Assembly (NCBI RefSeq): GCF_003269035.1
Contig: NZ_QLTK01000045.1
Location: 1-42,885 of the forward strand
Source: Paraburkholderia bryophila
GTDB lineage: Bacteria > Pseudomonadota > Gammaproteobacteria > Burkholderiales > Burkholderiaceae
Length of the DNA: 42,885 nt
Direction of reading: 5' to 3'
This document shows positions 7,375 through 15,097 of the stretch, in pieces. The notes beneath the pieces were generated by a model. The model made no database searches and had not been told where the DNA came from. It saw only the letters and a program-made list of their open reading frames with translations. A program made the translations under genes and the position numbers. How positions within the stretch are numbered: position 1 is the first letter of the stretch; each line of letters starts with the position of its first letter.

Positions 7375-8194
7375 GGTTGTGTCGCAGTAAGAGATGGACT
7401 GTAGAATTCCGGCGATACAAAGTTGCCGATGAGAGAATCGATGAAGATGCTGAACCCGGCTGCCAAGGTACTGAAACGCCTGCACTATCCGCTGGAGGTG
7501 ATTCTGAGGTGCGTGCGCTGGTACGTCGCTTATCCGCTAAGTCTGCGTCATCTTGAAGAAATGATGGCCGAACGTGGAATTGCGGTCGATCATTCGACCG
7601 TCCATCGCTGGGCGCTCAAGCTGTTGCCGGTACTGGAGAAAGCGTTTCGCCGTCGCAAGCGGCCAGTTGGAAAGAGCTGGCGCATGGATGAGACGTACAT
7701 CCGCGTCAAGGGCGACTGGAAATACCTCTACCGCGCCGTTGACAAGGACGGCAACACCATCGACTTCCTGCTGCGCGCCCATCGTGACAAGACTGCAGCC
7801 CGGCGTTACTTTGAAAAATCGATCGCCCGGAATGGGGTGCCCGAGACGGTGACCATCGACAAAAGCGGTGCCAATCTGGCCGCGCTTGAAGCGATCAATG
7901 CTGATCGTGAAACGCATATCAAGATCCGCCAGTCCAAATATCTCAACAACCTCGTCGAACAGGACCATCGGGCGATCAAGCGGCGCACCCGGCCGATGCT
8001 GGGCTTCAAGAATTTTCGCTGTGCCCGGATCCTTCTGGCCGGCATTGAGCTTATGCACATGATCGCGAAAGGACAGATGGAGTGCGCTCGCGGAACCCAT
8101 CCGTCCGCCGCTGATCAATTCTACGATCTCGCAAGTTGAGCAGTACTTTACATATCGATCTGGTTCGTCCCTTGATCCTTACCGCGACAAAGCC
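7375..8194 (+). mobile_element. Second IS6-family insertion sequence
   Basis: The 820-base element is bounded by GGTTGTGTCGCAGTAAG (7375-7391) and, read inward from the right end at 8194, GGCTTTGTCGCGGTAAG: 14 of 17 bases agree. It encodes one transposase on the plus strand. It differs from the element at 6372 in both ends and protein sequence, so it is a separate acquisition. The flanking 8-mers (GAATCAAA and CGGTACTC) do not match, so no target duplication remains. It interrupts or abuts the fragment at 8195. Confidence 0.8.
7441..8139 (+). CDS. IS6-family DDE transposase
   Basis: A 232-residue transposase with YPLEVILRCVRWYVAYPLSL as the HTH-proximal hallmark and the catalytic triad in SWRMDETYIRVKG (Asp), VTIDKSGANLAAL (Asp) and LVEQDHRAIKRRTRP (Glu). 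There are no internal stops, so it may be active. I use the ATG at 7441; in-frame starts at 7423 (TTG) and 7429 (ATG) would add six or four residues and no strong ribosome binding site decides between them. The protein belongs to a different branch of IS6 from the one encoded at 6430. Confidence 0.93.
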   Translation: MKMLNPAAKVLKRLHYPLEVILRCVRWYVAYPLSLRHLEEMMAERGIAVDHSTVHRWALKLLPVLEKAFRRRKRPVGKSWRMDETYIRVKGDWKYLYRAVDKDGNTIDFLLRAHRDKTAARRYFEKSIARNGVPETVTIDKSGANLAALEAINADRETHIKIRQSKYLNNLVEQDHRAIKRRTRPMLGFKNFRCARILLAGIELMHMIAKGQMECARGTHPSAADQFYDLAS

Positions 8195-8390
8195 CGGTAC
8201 TCTACTGGGACGGGGGGCGGCTGCAGGGAGCCAGCTTATTGGTCGACAAGCCTGGCGTTGTCATCTTCCTGTTGAGCTCGAGGACTTCCTGCCGGAGATA
8301 CGGGGCGAGGTCGCAGCGTGGTTGAACCGGCCCACTTTCTCGATGCGCCCTTCTCTTCTGGAGTGGCTGGATAATTCGTCTCCGGGCTAG
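8195..8390 (+). pseudogene. C-terminal fragment of an unidentified protein, cut by the IS6 element
   Basis: Directly after the right end of the IS, an open frame of about 64 residues runs to a TAG at 8388-8390. It includes ELEDFLPEIRGEVAAWLNR and ends SLLEWLDNSSPG. It has no start of its own and begins at the IS boundary, which suggests the tail of a gene whose 5' part was lost. I do not recognise the family. Confidence 0.3.
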
Positions 8391-8413
8391 ACCTGGCGCA
8401 CAGGGAGCCCCGC

Positions 8414-8736
8414 ATGATGATTCACGCTTTCACTTACGTCGCCTGTGCCTGCGGTCACAGGGGGTCGATCGTACAAACTTACGATCCAACGTCGCCGGAC
8501 GGCTGGTGTACCACGCCTGGCTGCGGGATCCGTCGGGCAACGGCAGTATTTCCGATTCTGGCAATACGTGTTGCAACCGCAGGGGCGTTCGCCGTCGGGC
8601 GCCGATGTGCGCTTACTGCACGGCGGCCGCTCCATTCGTTTTAGTCGATTCCCGATGGGCTGTTTGTATCGGAAGTAGAGGTGAAGATCCTCGCAAAGTG
8701 AGCTCGGCGCTGTTACGGGTTAGCGATGGAATGTGA
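8414..8736 (+). pseudogene. Decayed small zinc-ribbon-like gene
   Basis: The first frame starts at 8414 with MMIHAFTYVACACGHRGSIV, a strand followed by a CxCGxxG zinc-ribbon-like turn. From about 8506 a different frame continues plausibly (YHAWLRDPSGNG, then APMCAYC with a CxxC pair). Joined, they would give one small protein with CxC and CxxC motifs, so I read this as one gene broken by at least one frameshift. The family is not recognised and the reading is tentative. Confidence 0.35.
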
Positions 8737-9204
8737 TGACGCCGGTATCGATGTTTCAGCCGAATAAGACGCAGAGGAAAGCGGGTGTTCCAGCACGGAA
8801 GTGACGTGCGCCGGTATTCCACCAATCACGATCAACAGCAGCCCGCCCACCAGGCCAAAGTTCTTCAGGAAGTCCCAGAAGTGGCTGCGTCCTTCGCCAG
8901 CTTTGGACCAAAAGTGCGGAAATTTCCAGAACGGGTGGTACAGGAGCGCCGTCACGGCGCAAAAGCCCGCGAGCACGAACGCCGCGAGCCGGTCATGCCA
9001 GCCGGTCACAATGCACAGGGGCGTCGCGAACTCCACGACAATGGCGGTCACGAGCAATATTGCGCCTCCCGGCAAGAAGGACGACGTCGCTTGCTGCATC
9101 GCCGCCTTCCAATGGACGATCTTGTCGAATGCGCTAAAAGGAAACATGATCACGAGACTCGCCCGTACGATCAGCGGAACGGCGATCAGATCGAAAAAAT
9201 CCAC
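8713..9204 (-). CDS. DoxX-family membrane protein
   Basis: A 163-residue integral membrane protein with four hydrophobic segments (about residues 6-24, 46-66, 71-92 and 114-134). The N-terminal RASLVIMFPFSAFDKIVHW and the central ATPLCIVTGWHDRLAAFVLAGFCAVTALLYHPFW are typical of DoxX/DUF6041-like proteins. DoxX relatives include the quinone-interacting subunit of thiosulfate:quinone oxidoreductase and proteins linked to redox stress. It lies 22 bases downstream of the GMC oxidoreductase on the same strand, so the two are probably one operon; a quinone-linked electron-transfer role for DoxX would fit, but that is inference. Confidence 0.87.
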   Translation of the reverse strand: MDFFDLIAVPLIVRASLVIMFPFSAFDKIVHWKAAMQQATSSFLPGGAILLVTAIVVEFATPLCIVTGWHDRLAAFVLAGFCAVTALLYHPFWKFPHFWSKAGEGRSHFWDFLKNFGLVGGLLLIVIGGIPAHVTSVLEHPLSSASYSAETSIPASSHSIANP

Positions 9205-9226
9205 GATTCGGCCTCTCTGCCGGTGA

Positions 9227-10801
9227 TCAGGCAGTCGCCGGCTTTACGCCCAGACGCTTGCTGATCCGATCGGCGACACGCAGCGCATTGGCGATGATCG
9301 TCAAGGTCGGATTGACCGCGCCGATCGACGGAAAGAAGCTGGCGTCGGTGACGTAAAGGTTGTCGAGTTCGTGCGCCTTGCAATTCACGTCGAGTACCGA
9401 TGTCGCCGGGTTCGTACCGAAGCGCAGCGTACCCGCTTGATGAGCGGTGCCCCCAATGGGGATGTTCTTGCCCAGGTAAAGATTGCGCTCCATCATCCTT
9501 GCATGGCCCCCCGCGTCAGCGAGCAGCCCTTCGAGTTTTTTCTTCAACCTGTGATGGGCTTCCATGTTGCCTTCCTTGATGTCGAGGACCACCCGGTCCC
9601 CGTCGTACCGAATCCGGTTGTCGGGGCGTGGCAGGTCCTCGGTTGACAGCCAGAAGTCCATGGAATGGCGTGCCATCGTCTCGAACGGCATTTCCGGTAG
9701 CCATTCGAGCCAACTCGGCAGCGCCTCGCCCCGGATCTGGTCGGCGTGGGAGGTTGCACACATCTGGATCAGGCCGAGCGGGTATTCCCAATCGTCCGCC
9801 CCGAAATAGAAGTCACTGATGGCCAGCGTCTTTTGAAAGACCGTGTCGTTTGGCTCGCGCATGAGCGCCATCAATATCGACTGGTTGTGACGCATGTAAT
9901 TGCGGCCGACCTGATCGGAACCGTTAGCCAGGCCGCCCGGATGTTTGTCACAGCCGGAGCGCAATAGCAACAGCGCCGATGACAGCGCCCCGCACGCGAC
10001 CACAACGATATCGCCCGTGTAGTGTTCCTCCGTGTCCGCGTGGTGAACGCGTACGCCCGTTACGGTTCGACCGGACGGATCGGTTTCGAGCCGGCTCACG
10101 TAAGCCCTTGTCATTAGCGTGAGGTTTGGATAAGCCGCCAACGCCGGATCGACGCACATCACCTGCGCGTCCGCCTTGCCGTTGAGCAGACATGGGAAGC
10201 CGTCAAACGCATCGCAACGAATGCACGTGCTCGTCGGCGTAACGTTACCGTCTTTTTCATCGAGGAGTATGCCTAGCGGCAAGTGAAACGGATGAAGACC
10301 CGCCTTAAGCAGCGCGTCGTTGAGCGCCTGGATACGCGGCTCATGGGATACCGCCGGATAGGGAAACGGTGTGCTGGCAGCTGGTTCGCAAGGGTCTTCG
10401 CCGCGTTGCCCGTGGACGTGGAACAGGCGTTCCGCTTCAGCATAGTACGGTTCGAAATCGGCGTATTTGAGCGGCCACGCGGGGGACATCCCGTCCTTAT
10501 GCTGGAGTTCTTCGAAATCGCGTTCGCGAAGCCTGAACAGCGCCGCCCCATAAACCTTCGAATTCCCGCCTACGTAGTAGTGCAATCCAGGCTGAAACTT
10601 GCTGCCATCGGCGCCATACCAGATTTCACGAGTTTGGTACCTGGCGTCGACGAACACCGTTTTCGAATCCCAGTTCGCGGGCTCGCGCTTGAGGTAGTCG
10701 CCGCGTTCGAGCAACAAGATTCGCTTGCCCGTGGAGGCCAGCTTCTGGGCGAGCGACGCACCACCCGGTCCGCTCCCGATCACAATGACATCGTAGTGGC
10801 T
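9227..10801 (-). CDS. GMC-family FAD-dependent oxidoreductase
   Basis: A 524-residue flavoprotein. The dinucleotide-binding motif VIVIGSGPGGASLAQKLAS, ending ILLLERGDYL, starts at residue 5. The C-terminal GMC_oxred_C domain has the active-site His in GGTAHQAGTLRFG and the partner Asn in GAVNPTLTIIANALRVAD. A Cys-containing stretch (CIRCDAFDGFPC) lies near residue 200, as in several bacterial GMC dehydrogenases. I start at MSHYDVIVIG (10801) rather than 27 residues upstream, because the FAD motif belongs at the N-terminus. The family oxidises alcohols or sugars and, in many bacteria, passes electrons to quinones rather than oxygen. The neighbours DoxX, SDR, GH15 and cyoABCD suggest sugar or alcohol oxidation feeding a quinol oxidase; the substrate is unknown. 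Confidence 0.92.
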   Translation of the reverse strand, partial: SHYDVIVIGSGPGGASLAQKLASTGKRILLLERGDYLKREPANWDSKTVFVDARYQTREIWYGADGSKFQPGLHYYVGGNSKVYGAALFRLRERDFEELQHKDGMSPAWPLKYADFEPYYAEAERLFHVHGQRGEDPCEPAASTPFPYPAVSHEPRIQALNDALLKAGLHPFHLPLGILLDEKDGNVTPTSTCIRCDAFDGFPCLLNGKADAQVMCVDPALAAYPNLTLMTRAYVSRLETDPSGRTVTGVRVHHADTEEHYTGDIVVVACGALSSALLLLRSGCDKHPGGLANGSDQVGRNYMRHNQSILMALMREPNDTVFQKTLAISDFYFGADDWEYPLGLIQMCATSHADQIRGEALPSWLEWLPEMPFETMARHSMDFWLSTEDLPRPDNRIRYDGDRVVLDIKEGNMEAHHRLKKKLEGLLADAGGHARMMERNLYLGKNIPIGGTAHQAGTLRFGTNPATSVLDVNCKAHELDNLYVTDASFFPSIGAVNPTLTIIANALRVADRISKRLGVKPATA

Positions 10802-11040
10802 CATCAATTTCCTCGACGATATGCCTAGGACTGCGGTGAATGGGCATGAGGACGACGCTATCTGGAGTCCATCGCGTCGCACGAATTGATCCTGTAAGTA
10901 TCACGTAATAAACAAAGGTGGGGCAGCGGCCCGTTCCTTGCTGGGGTCGTTTGGCCTGCTTCAACTTCTCGCTTGCGGGACGTGACGGCGATCCGCCTTC
11001 GGGCATCCTCACCATAAATGTATGCATTGGATGACAGATC

Positions 11041-12036
11041 ATGGCAAAAGTCGTGGTTGTGACAGGGGCCAGCGCGGGAGTGGGGCGGGCGACTGTCGAA
11101 GAGTTCGCGCGTCACGGCTATGACATCGCGTTGCTGGCGCGCGATCCGGATCGACTGGCACGGGTAGGTGCCGAGTTGCAGAGTCGCTACGGTATTCGCG
11201 CCCTTTCTATACCCACTGACGTTGCCGATGCCGAAGCCGTCGAAGCAGCCGCCACGTCTGCGGAGGCGGAGCTTGGGCCGATCGATGTATGGGTGAACGT
11301 CGCGATGGCCACGGTGTTTGCTCCGGTCTCGCAGCTGAGCGCACAGGAATTCGAGCGTGGGACGCGGGTTACGTACCTTGGGCAGGTACACGGCACGATG
11401 GCGGCGTTGTCGCGAATGCGAGTACGCAATCGAGGCACGATCGTCAATGTTGGATCGGCGCTCGCCTATCGATCGGTGCCGCTGCAATCGATCTACTGTG
11501 GCGCCAAATCCGCCATTCGCGGCTTTACCGATGCGCTTCGTTCGGAAATCATCCACGACAAGCTGAAGATTCAATTGACGACGGTCGATCTGCCGGCAGT
11601 GAACACGCCGCAATTCGATTGGGCGATGAACAAGATGGGTGTGAAGGCAAAGCCCGTTGCGCCGATCTTCGAGCCCGAGGTGCCGGCCCGAGCTATCTTC
11701 TTTGCAGCGACCCACAAACGACGTGAGGTGTGGGTCGGCTTTCCGACCGTCAAAGCGATTCTCGCGAATCGCTTCGCTCCGGGCTTGATCGACAGGTATC
11801 TGGCCTCGGCAGGCTATAAAGGCCAGCTAACGGATATACCGCTCGCGGCGGACCCGCCGGCCAACCTGTACGAACCGGTGCCGGGTAACTACGGCGCGCA
11901 TGGCCGCTTTGACGACGAGTCGAAGGTTGGTAGCTGGGAAATGTTCACCGACCGCCACCGTTCTGCCTTTTGGGCACTGGCGGCGCTAGGTGTGATCGGC
12001 GGGATCCATTGGCTCGCCAAAAAACATAACGTGTGA
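11041..12036 (+). CDS. SDR-family oxidoreductase with C-terminal membrane anchor
   Basis: A 331-residue short-chain dehydrogenase/reductase. The NAD(P)-binding motif VTGASAGVGRA starts at residue 7, and Ser139, Tyr152 and Lys156 form the SxYxxxK catalytic set (VGSALAYRSVPLQSIYCGAK). The usual NNAG motif is altered to VNVAMA around residues 85-90. The extra C-terminal part (about 225-331) ends in a hydrophobic segment, FWALAALGVIGGIHWL, close to the terminus, which suggests membrane attachment. It is divergent from the GMC gene and 52 bases before the GH15 gene. Long SDRs of this type often sit near GMC oxidoreductases and cyo genes in Burkholderia-type genomes (recollection, not checked). Substrate unknown. 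Confidence 0.92.
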   Translation: MAKVVVVTGASAGVGRATVEEFARHGYDIALLARDPDRLARVGAELQSRYGIRALSIPTDVADAEAVEAAATSAEAELGPIDVWVNVAMATVFAPVSQLSAQEFERGTRVTYLGQVHGTMAALSRMRVRNRGTIVNVGSALAYRSVPLQSIYCGAKSAIRGFTDALRSEIIHDKLKIQLTTVDLPAVNTPQFDWAMNKMGVKAKPVAPIFEPEVPARAIFFAATHKRREVWVGFPTVKAILANRFAPGLIDRYLASAGYKGQLTDIPLAADPPANLYEPVPGNYGAHGRFDDESKVGSWEMFTDRHRSAFWALAALGVIGGIHWLAKKHNV

Positions 12037-12088
12037 CCGGCTCAATCCACTCTTTCGTTCACACCTTATCGCATCGGATAGACCTGCA

Positions 12089-13876
12089 ATGAGTACCTCG
12101 ATCGAGGGTTACGCCCTGTTGGGCGATGGCGAAACCGCCGCGTTGGTGAGCCGCGATGGCTCGATCGACTGGTTGTGCTGGCCACGCTTCGATGACGACG
12201 CATGCTTCGCCGCTCTGCTCGGCACGCCGGAAAACGGTCACTGGTCGATGGCGCCGATCTGCCCGGCAGTGAATCAAGGCCGCCGCTACCAGCAAGACAC
12301 GTTAGTCGTCGAAACTGACTTCGAGACAGCGGACGGTGCCGTGCGAATCATCGATTTCATGCCGATGCGTACGACGTTTTCATCCGTCGTGCGCATCGTC
12401 GTCGGCTTGCGCGGGAGCGTCAGGATGAAATCGACCTTGCGTCTCCGATTCAACTATGGCGCGTTGCCGCCCTGGTCGACTGTTGAAGGCGAGAGCATGA
12501 TCGCGAAAGTCGGCCCCGATCTCGTGATTTTGCGCGCGCCGATGCGACTCGAAGTGAAGGCGCATGTTACCGAAACCGAATTCGATATCCGCGAAGGAAG
12601 CCAGTTCGCGTTCGTGCTCAGTTATGGACCCTCTCATCAGCCTCCGCCCGCTGCCATCGACGCGGATGCCGCGTTGTTCGCGACGCAGCAATTCTGGCGC
12701 AACTGGATAGGCCGTTTCGACGATTCTAAGACTGACTGGCCTCACGAAGTGCGTCGCTCCCTGCTCACCCTCAAGGCATTGATCCATCAATCGAGCGGCG
12801 GATTGATCGCGGCGCCGACGACCTCCTTGCCTGAGACGCCGGGTGGCAAGATGAACTGGGACTACCGCTATTGCTGGCTTCGGGATGCGAGTTTCACTTT
12901 AGGCGCGCTTCTCAATGCCGGCTTTGATGGCGAAGCGCAGGCCTGGCGAGACTGGCTGCTGCGCGCCATTGCCGGCTCGCCGGAGCACATGCGGATCATG
13001 TATCGCGTCGATGGCTCGAGGCATCTGGCCGAGTGGACGGTGGATGCGCTACCGGGATACAAGCATTCGAAGCCGGTGCGTGTGGGCAATGCCGCCTCGA
13101 CGCAGCATCAGATCGATGTCTTCGGAGAAGTGCTCGATTGCCTCGACCTCGCGCGCCGCGGCGGCGTGCCCACATCGCAACAGGAAGCCGCAGTCGCGCT
13201 GAAAATCGTCGAGCACCTTGCGACGATGTGGGACAGCGAGGGCTCGGGTGTCTGGGAGTCCCGTGCCGAGGCCCGGCAATACACTTACTCGAAGGTTATG
13301 GCCTGGGTCGCATTCGATCGTTTCATTCGACACCATGAAGCGGCAGGAACCGTCAATGCCGTCGAGCCGGAACTATTTGAGCGGATCGTGGCAATACGTT
13401 CGCTGGTGCACGCACAAGTCTGCCGCGAAGGCTGGAATGAAGGCCTGGGCAGCTTTACTCAGCATTATGGCGGCCAGGAGATCGATGCAAGCCTGCTTCT
13501 GCTTCCGCTGGTCGGCTTTCTGCCGGCCGACGAGCCTCGCATGGCTGCAACGATTTCAAGGATCCAGCGTGATCTCACCGAGGGCGGTTTGATTCGCCGC
13601 ACGAAGGCGCGGCTGGACGGTCCGAACGAGGGTGCGTTTCTCGCGTGCTCATGCTGGATGGCGGACTGCCTGATTTTGCAGGGTCGTACCGCTGAAGCAC
13701 GGGCGCAATTCGAGCGCGTACTTGCGGTAAGCAATGAACTCGGATTGTTATCGGAAGAATACAACGTGCCGGGTAAGCATCTCGCGGGCAACTTTCCGCA
13801 GGCGTTGACCCATCTAGCTATTGTCAATACCGCGCTCAATCTCTGCGGGCCGACGATCAATCGCGGCGGCAGTTGA
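12089..13876 (+). CDS. Glycoside hydrolase family 15 protein (glucoamylase or trehalase)
   Basis: A 595-residue GH15 enzyme of the usual bacterial length. The N-terminal beta-sandwich domain starts YALLGDGETAALVSRDGSID, the catalytic (alpha/alpha)6 barrel follows. Signatures include MNWDYRYCWLRDASFTL (substrate-binding region), GVWESRAEARQYTYSKVMAW, whose Glu is the expected general acid, and LGLLSEEYNVPGKHLAGNFPQALTHLA, with the expected general base Glu. Family members cleave alpha-glucosidic bonds; several bacterial ones act on trehalose, others on maltodextrins, and I cannot decide between these. There is no signal peptide, so it acts in the cytoplasm. It is co-directional with the SDR gene upstream and the cyo genes downstream. 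Confidence 0.93.
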   Translation: MSTSIEGYALLGDGETAALVSRDGSIDWLCWPRFDDDACFAALLGTPENGHWSMAPICPAVNQGRRYQQDTLVVETDFETADGAVRIIDFMPMRTTFSSVVRIVVGLRGSVRMKSTLRLRFNYGALPPWSTVEGESMIAKVGPDLVILRAPMRLEVKAHVTETEFDIREGSQFAFVLSYGPSHQPPPAAIDADAALFATQQFWRNWIGRFDDSKTDWPHEVRRSLLTLKALIHQSSGGLIAAPTTSLPETPGGKMNWDYRYCWLRDASFTLGALLNAGFDGEAQAWRDWLLRAIAGSPEHMRIMYRVDGSRHLAEWTVDALPGYKHSKPVRVGNAASTQHQIDVFGEVLDCLDLARRGGVPTSQQEAAVALKIVEHLATMWDSEGSGVWESRAEARQYTYSKVMAWVAFDRFIRHHEAAGTVNAVEPELFERIVAIRSLVHAQVCREGWNEGLGSFTQHYGGQEIDASLLLLPLVGFLPADEPRMAATISRIQRDLTEGGLIRRTKARLDGPNEGAFLACSCWMADCLILQGRTAEARAQFERVLAVSNELGLLSEEYNVPGKHLAGNFPQALTHLAIVNTALNLCGPTINRGGS

Positions 13877-13901
13877 AGAGGCGCGCTCTGCAGGAGTTTT
13901 C

Positions 13902-14069
13902 ATGACCGGCCAAGCCTCGAAAGATTCGTCCGCGCCTGCCAATTCAGACGCCCACCGTTTGCCACACCTGGCGTCTGGCAGCGCGACCGGCCCCTGTGGC
14001 GATCTTGCAAAGGCTGCCGCGCGGCTCGCGTCGAATGCGGGCGGCTATGTAACCGGCGTCGACAAATGA
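13902..14069 (+). CDS. Possible small protein ahead of cyoA
   Basis: A 55-codon open frame from an ATG preceded by CAGGAG at a good distance. Its stop overlaps the start of cyoA by four bases (ATGA), the coupling also used between the later cyo genes. It is hydrophilic, Ala- and Ser-rich, with no membrane segment. The end, LASNAGGYVTGVDK, resembles the C-terminal turn of SDR enzymes and could be a remnant, but the match is short. It may be real, serving translational coupling, or simply an upstream reading frame. Confidence 0.4.
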   Translation: MTGQASKDSSAPANSDAHRLPHLASGSATGPCGDLAKAAARLASNAGGYVTGVDK

Positions 14070-15097
14070 GGCCGCCAAGTCTGGACGCGCGGCCGAAATC
14101 CCTGCCGTCGCTCGGCCTTTCTGCCGCCGCCCGCGGAGGGCTCATAGGCGCGGCGATGCTCGCGCTGAGTGCGTGCGCGGGCAATAGTCATCTTAGTTTC
14201 CTGAGTCCTCAGGGCCCCGTGGCGGCGACACAGCGCGCCCATTTTGTCGAGATGGTGTCGCTGCTGGCGATCTTCGTTGCGTTGCCGATCTTTCTACTTG
14301 TCCCGTGGATAGCCTGGCGTTATCGCTACGGCGCGAAGTCGTCCCGCTATGCGCCCAGATGGGGGTATTCCAACGTGCTGGAGATTGCCGCGTGGAGCGG
14401 ACCGGTAGTGATCGTGGTGCTGCTGGCGGTGCTGGTGTGGCGAAGCACGCATGCGCTCGATCCGTACCGGCCCATTGTCTCCAATGCGCCGCCACTGCGT
14501 GTTCTCGTGATCGGTTACGACTGGAAATGGCTCTTCATCTATCCCGACCAGGGCGTCGCTAGCATTGGCTTACTGCCATTGCCCGTCGGGCGGCCCGTGG
14601 CAATGCAGTTGACATCCGCCACGGTGATGCAGTCGCTGCAGATACCCGCACTAGGCGGTCAGATCTACGCGATGGGCGGCATGGTCACCCAACTGCACTT
14701 GCAGGCGGATGCGCCCGGACGCTTCATGGGTGAAAACACCATGTACAACGGCGACGGCTTCCATCAGCAACGTTTCACAGCCGTGGCAATGACCCCAGAA
14801 GCATTCGACGATTGGGTCAAACACAGTCGGTCCGACGGTTTGACACTCGATGCAAGGACACTAAAGCTGATAGCACAGCGCACAACGCCTGCACAACTCA
14901 TGAAAGCTCTGGGACAGAACGCCGGGGTGGGCAATATCTCATTCAGTCGGGCGACATACGACATATTCTCCCGCATCGTCATGGCAACGATGGCGGGCAC
15001 CACGCCCAGTTTCAAGTCAGACAGCGGTCTACCTGAATCGCCGACGAAGCCGGTCGTCGATCACGCGAGTTTGTCCCCTGCGGAGCAAAAGCCATGA
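14066..15097 (+). CDS. cyoA: Ubiquinol oxidase subunit II (CyoA)
   Basis: A 343-residue subunit II of a cytochrome bo3-type quinol oxidase in the cytoplasmic membrane. A lipoprotein signal with lipobox LSAC (Cys37) precedes two membrane helices (about 62-84 and 107-127) and a periplasmic cupredoxin-like domain. VIGYDWKWLFIYPDQGVASIG and the later GENTMYNGDGFHQQRF are typical CyoA stretches. The copper-A ligands of cytochrome c oxidases are absent, as expected for a quinol oxidase. It overlaps the small frame before it and cyoB after it by four bases each. The N-terminus before the lipobox is somewhat long, so the start is not fully certain. Confidence 0.95.
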   Translation: MRPPSLDARPKSLPSLGLSAAARGGLIGAAMLALSACAGNSHLSFLSPQGPVAATQRAHFVEMVSLLAIFVALPIFLLVPWIAWRYRYGAKSSRYAPRWGYSNVLEIAAWSGPVVIVVLLAVLVWRSTHALDPYRPIVSNAPPLRVLVIGYDWKWLFIYPDQGVASIGLLPLPVGRPVAMQLTSATVMQSLQIPALGGQIYAMGGMVTQLHLQADAPGRFMGENTMYNGDGFHQQRFTAVAMTPEAFDDWVKHSRSDGLTLDARTLKLIAQRTTPAQLMKALGQNAGVGNISFSRATYDIFSRIVMATMAGTTPSFKSDSGLPESPTKPVVDHASLSPAEQKP

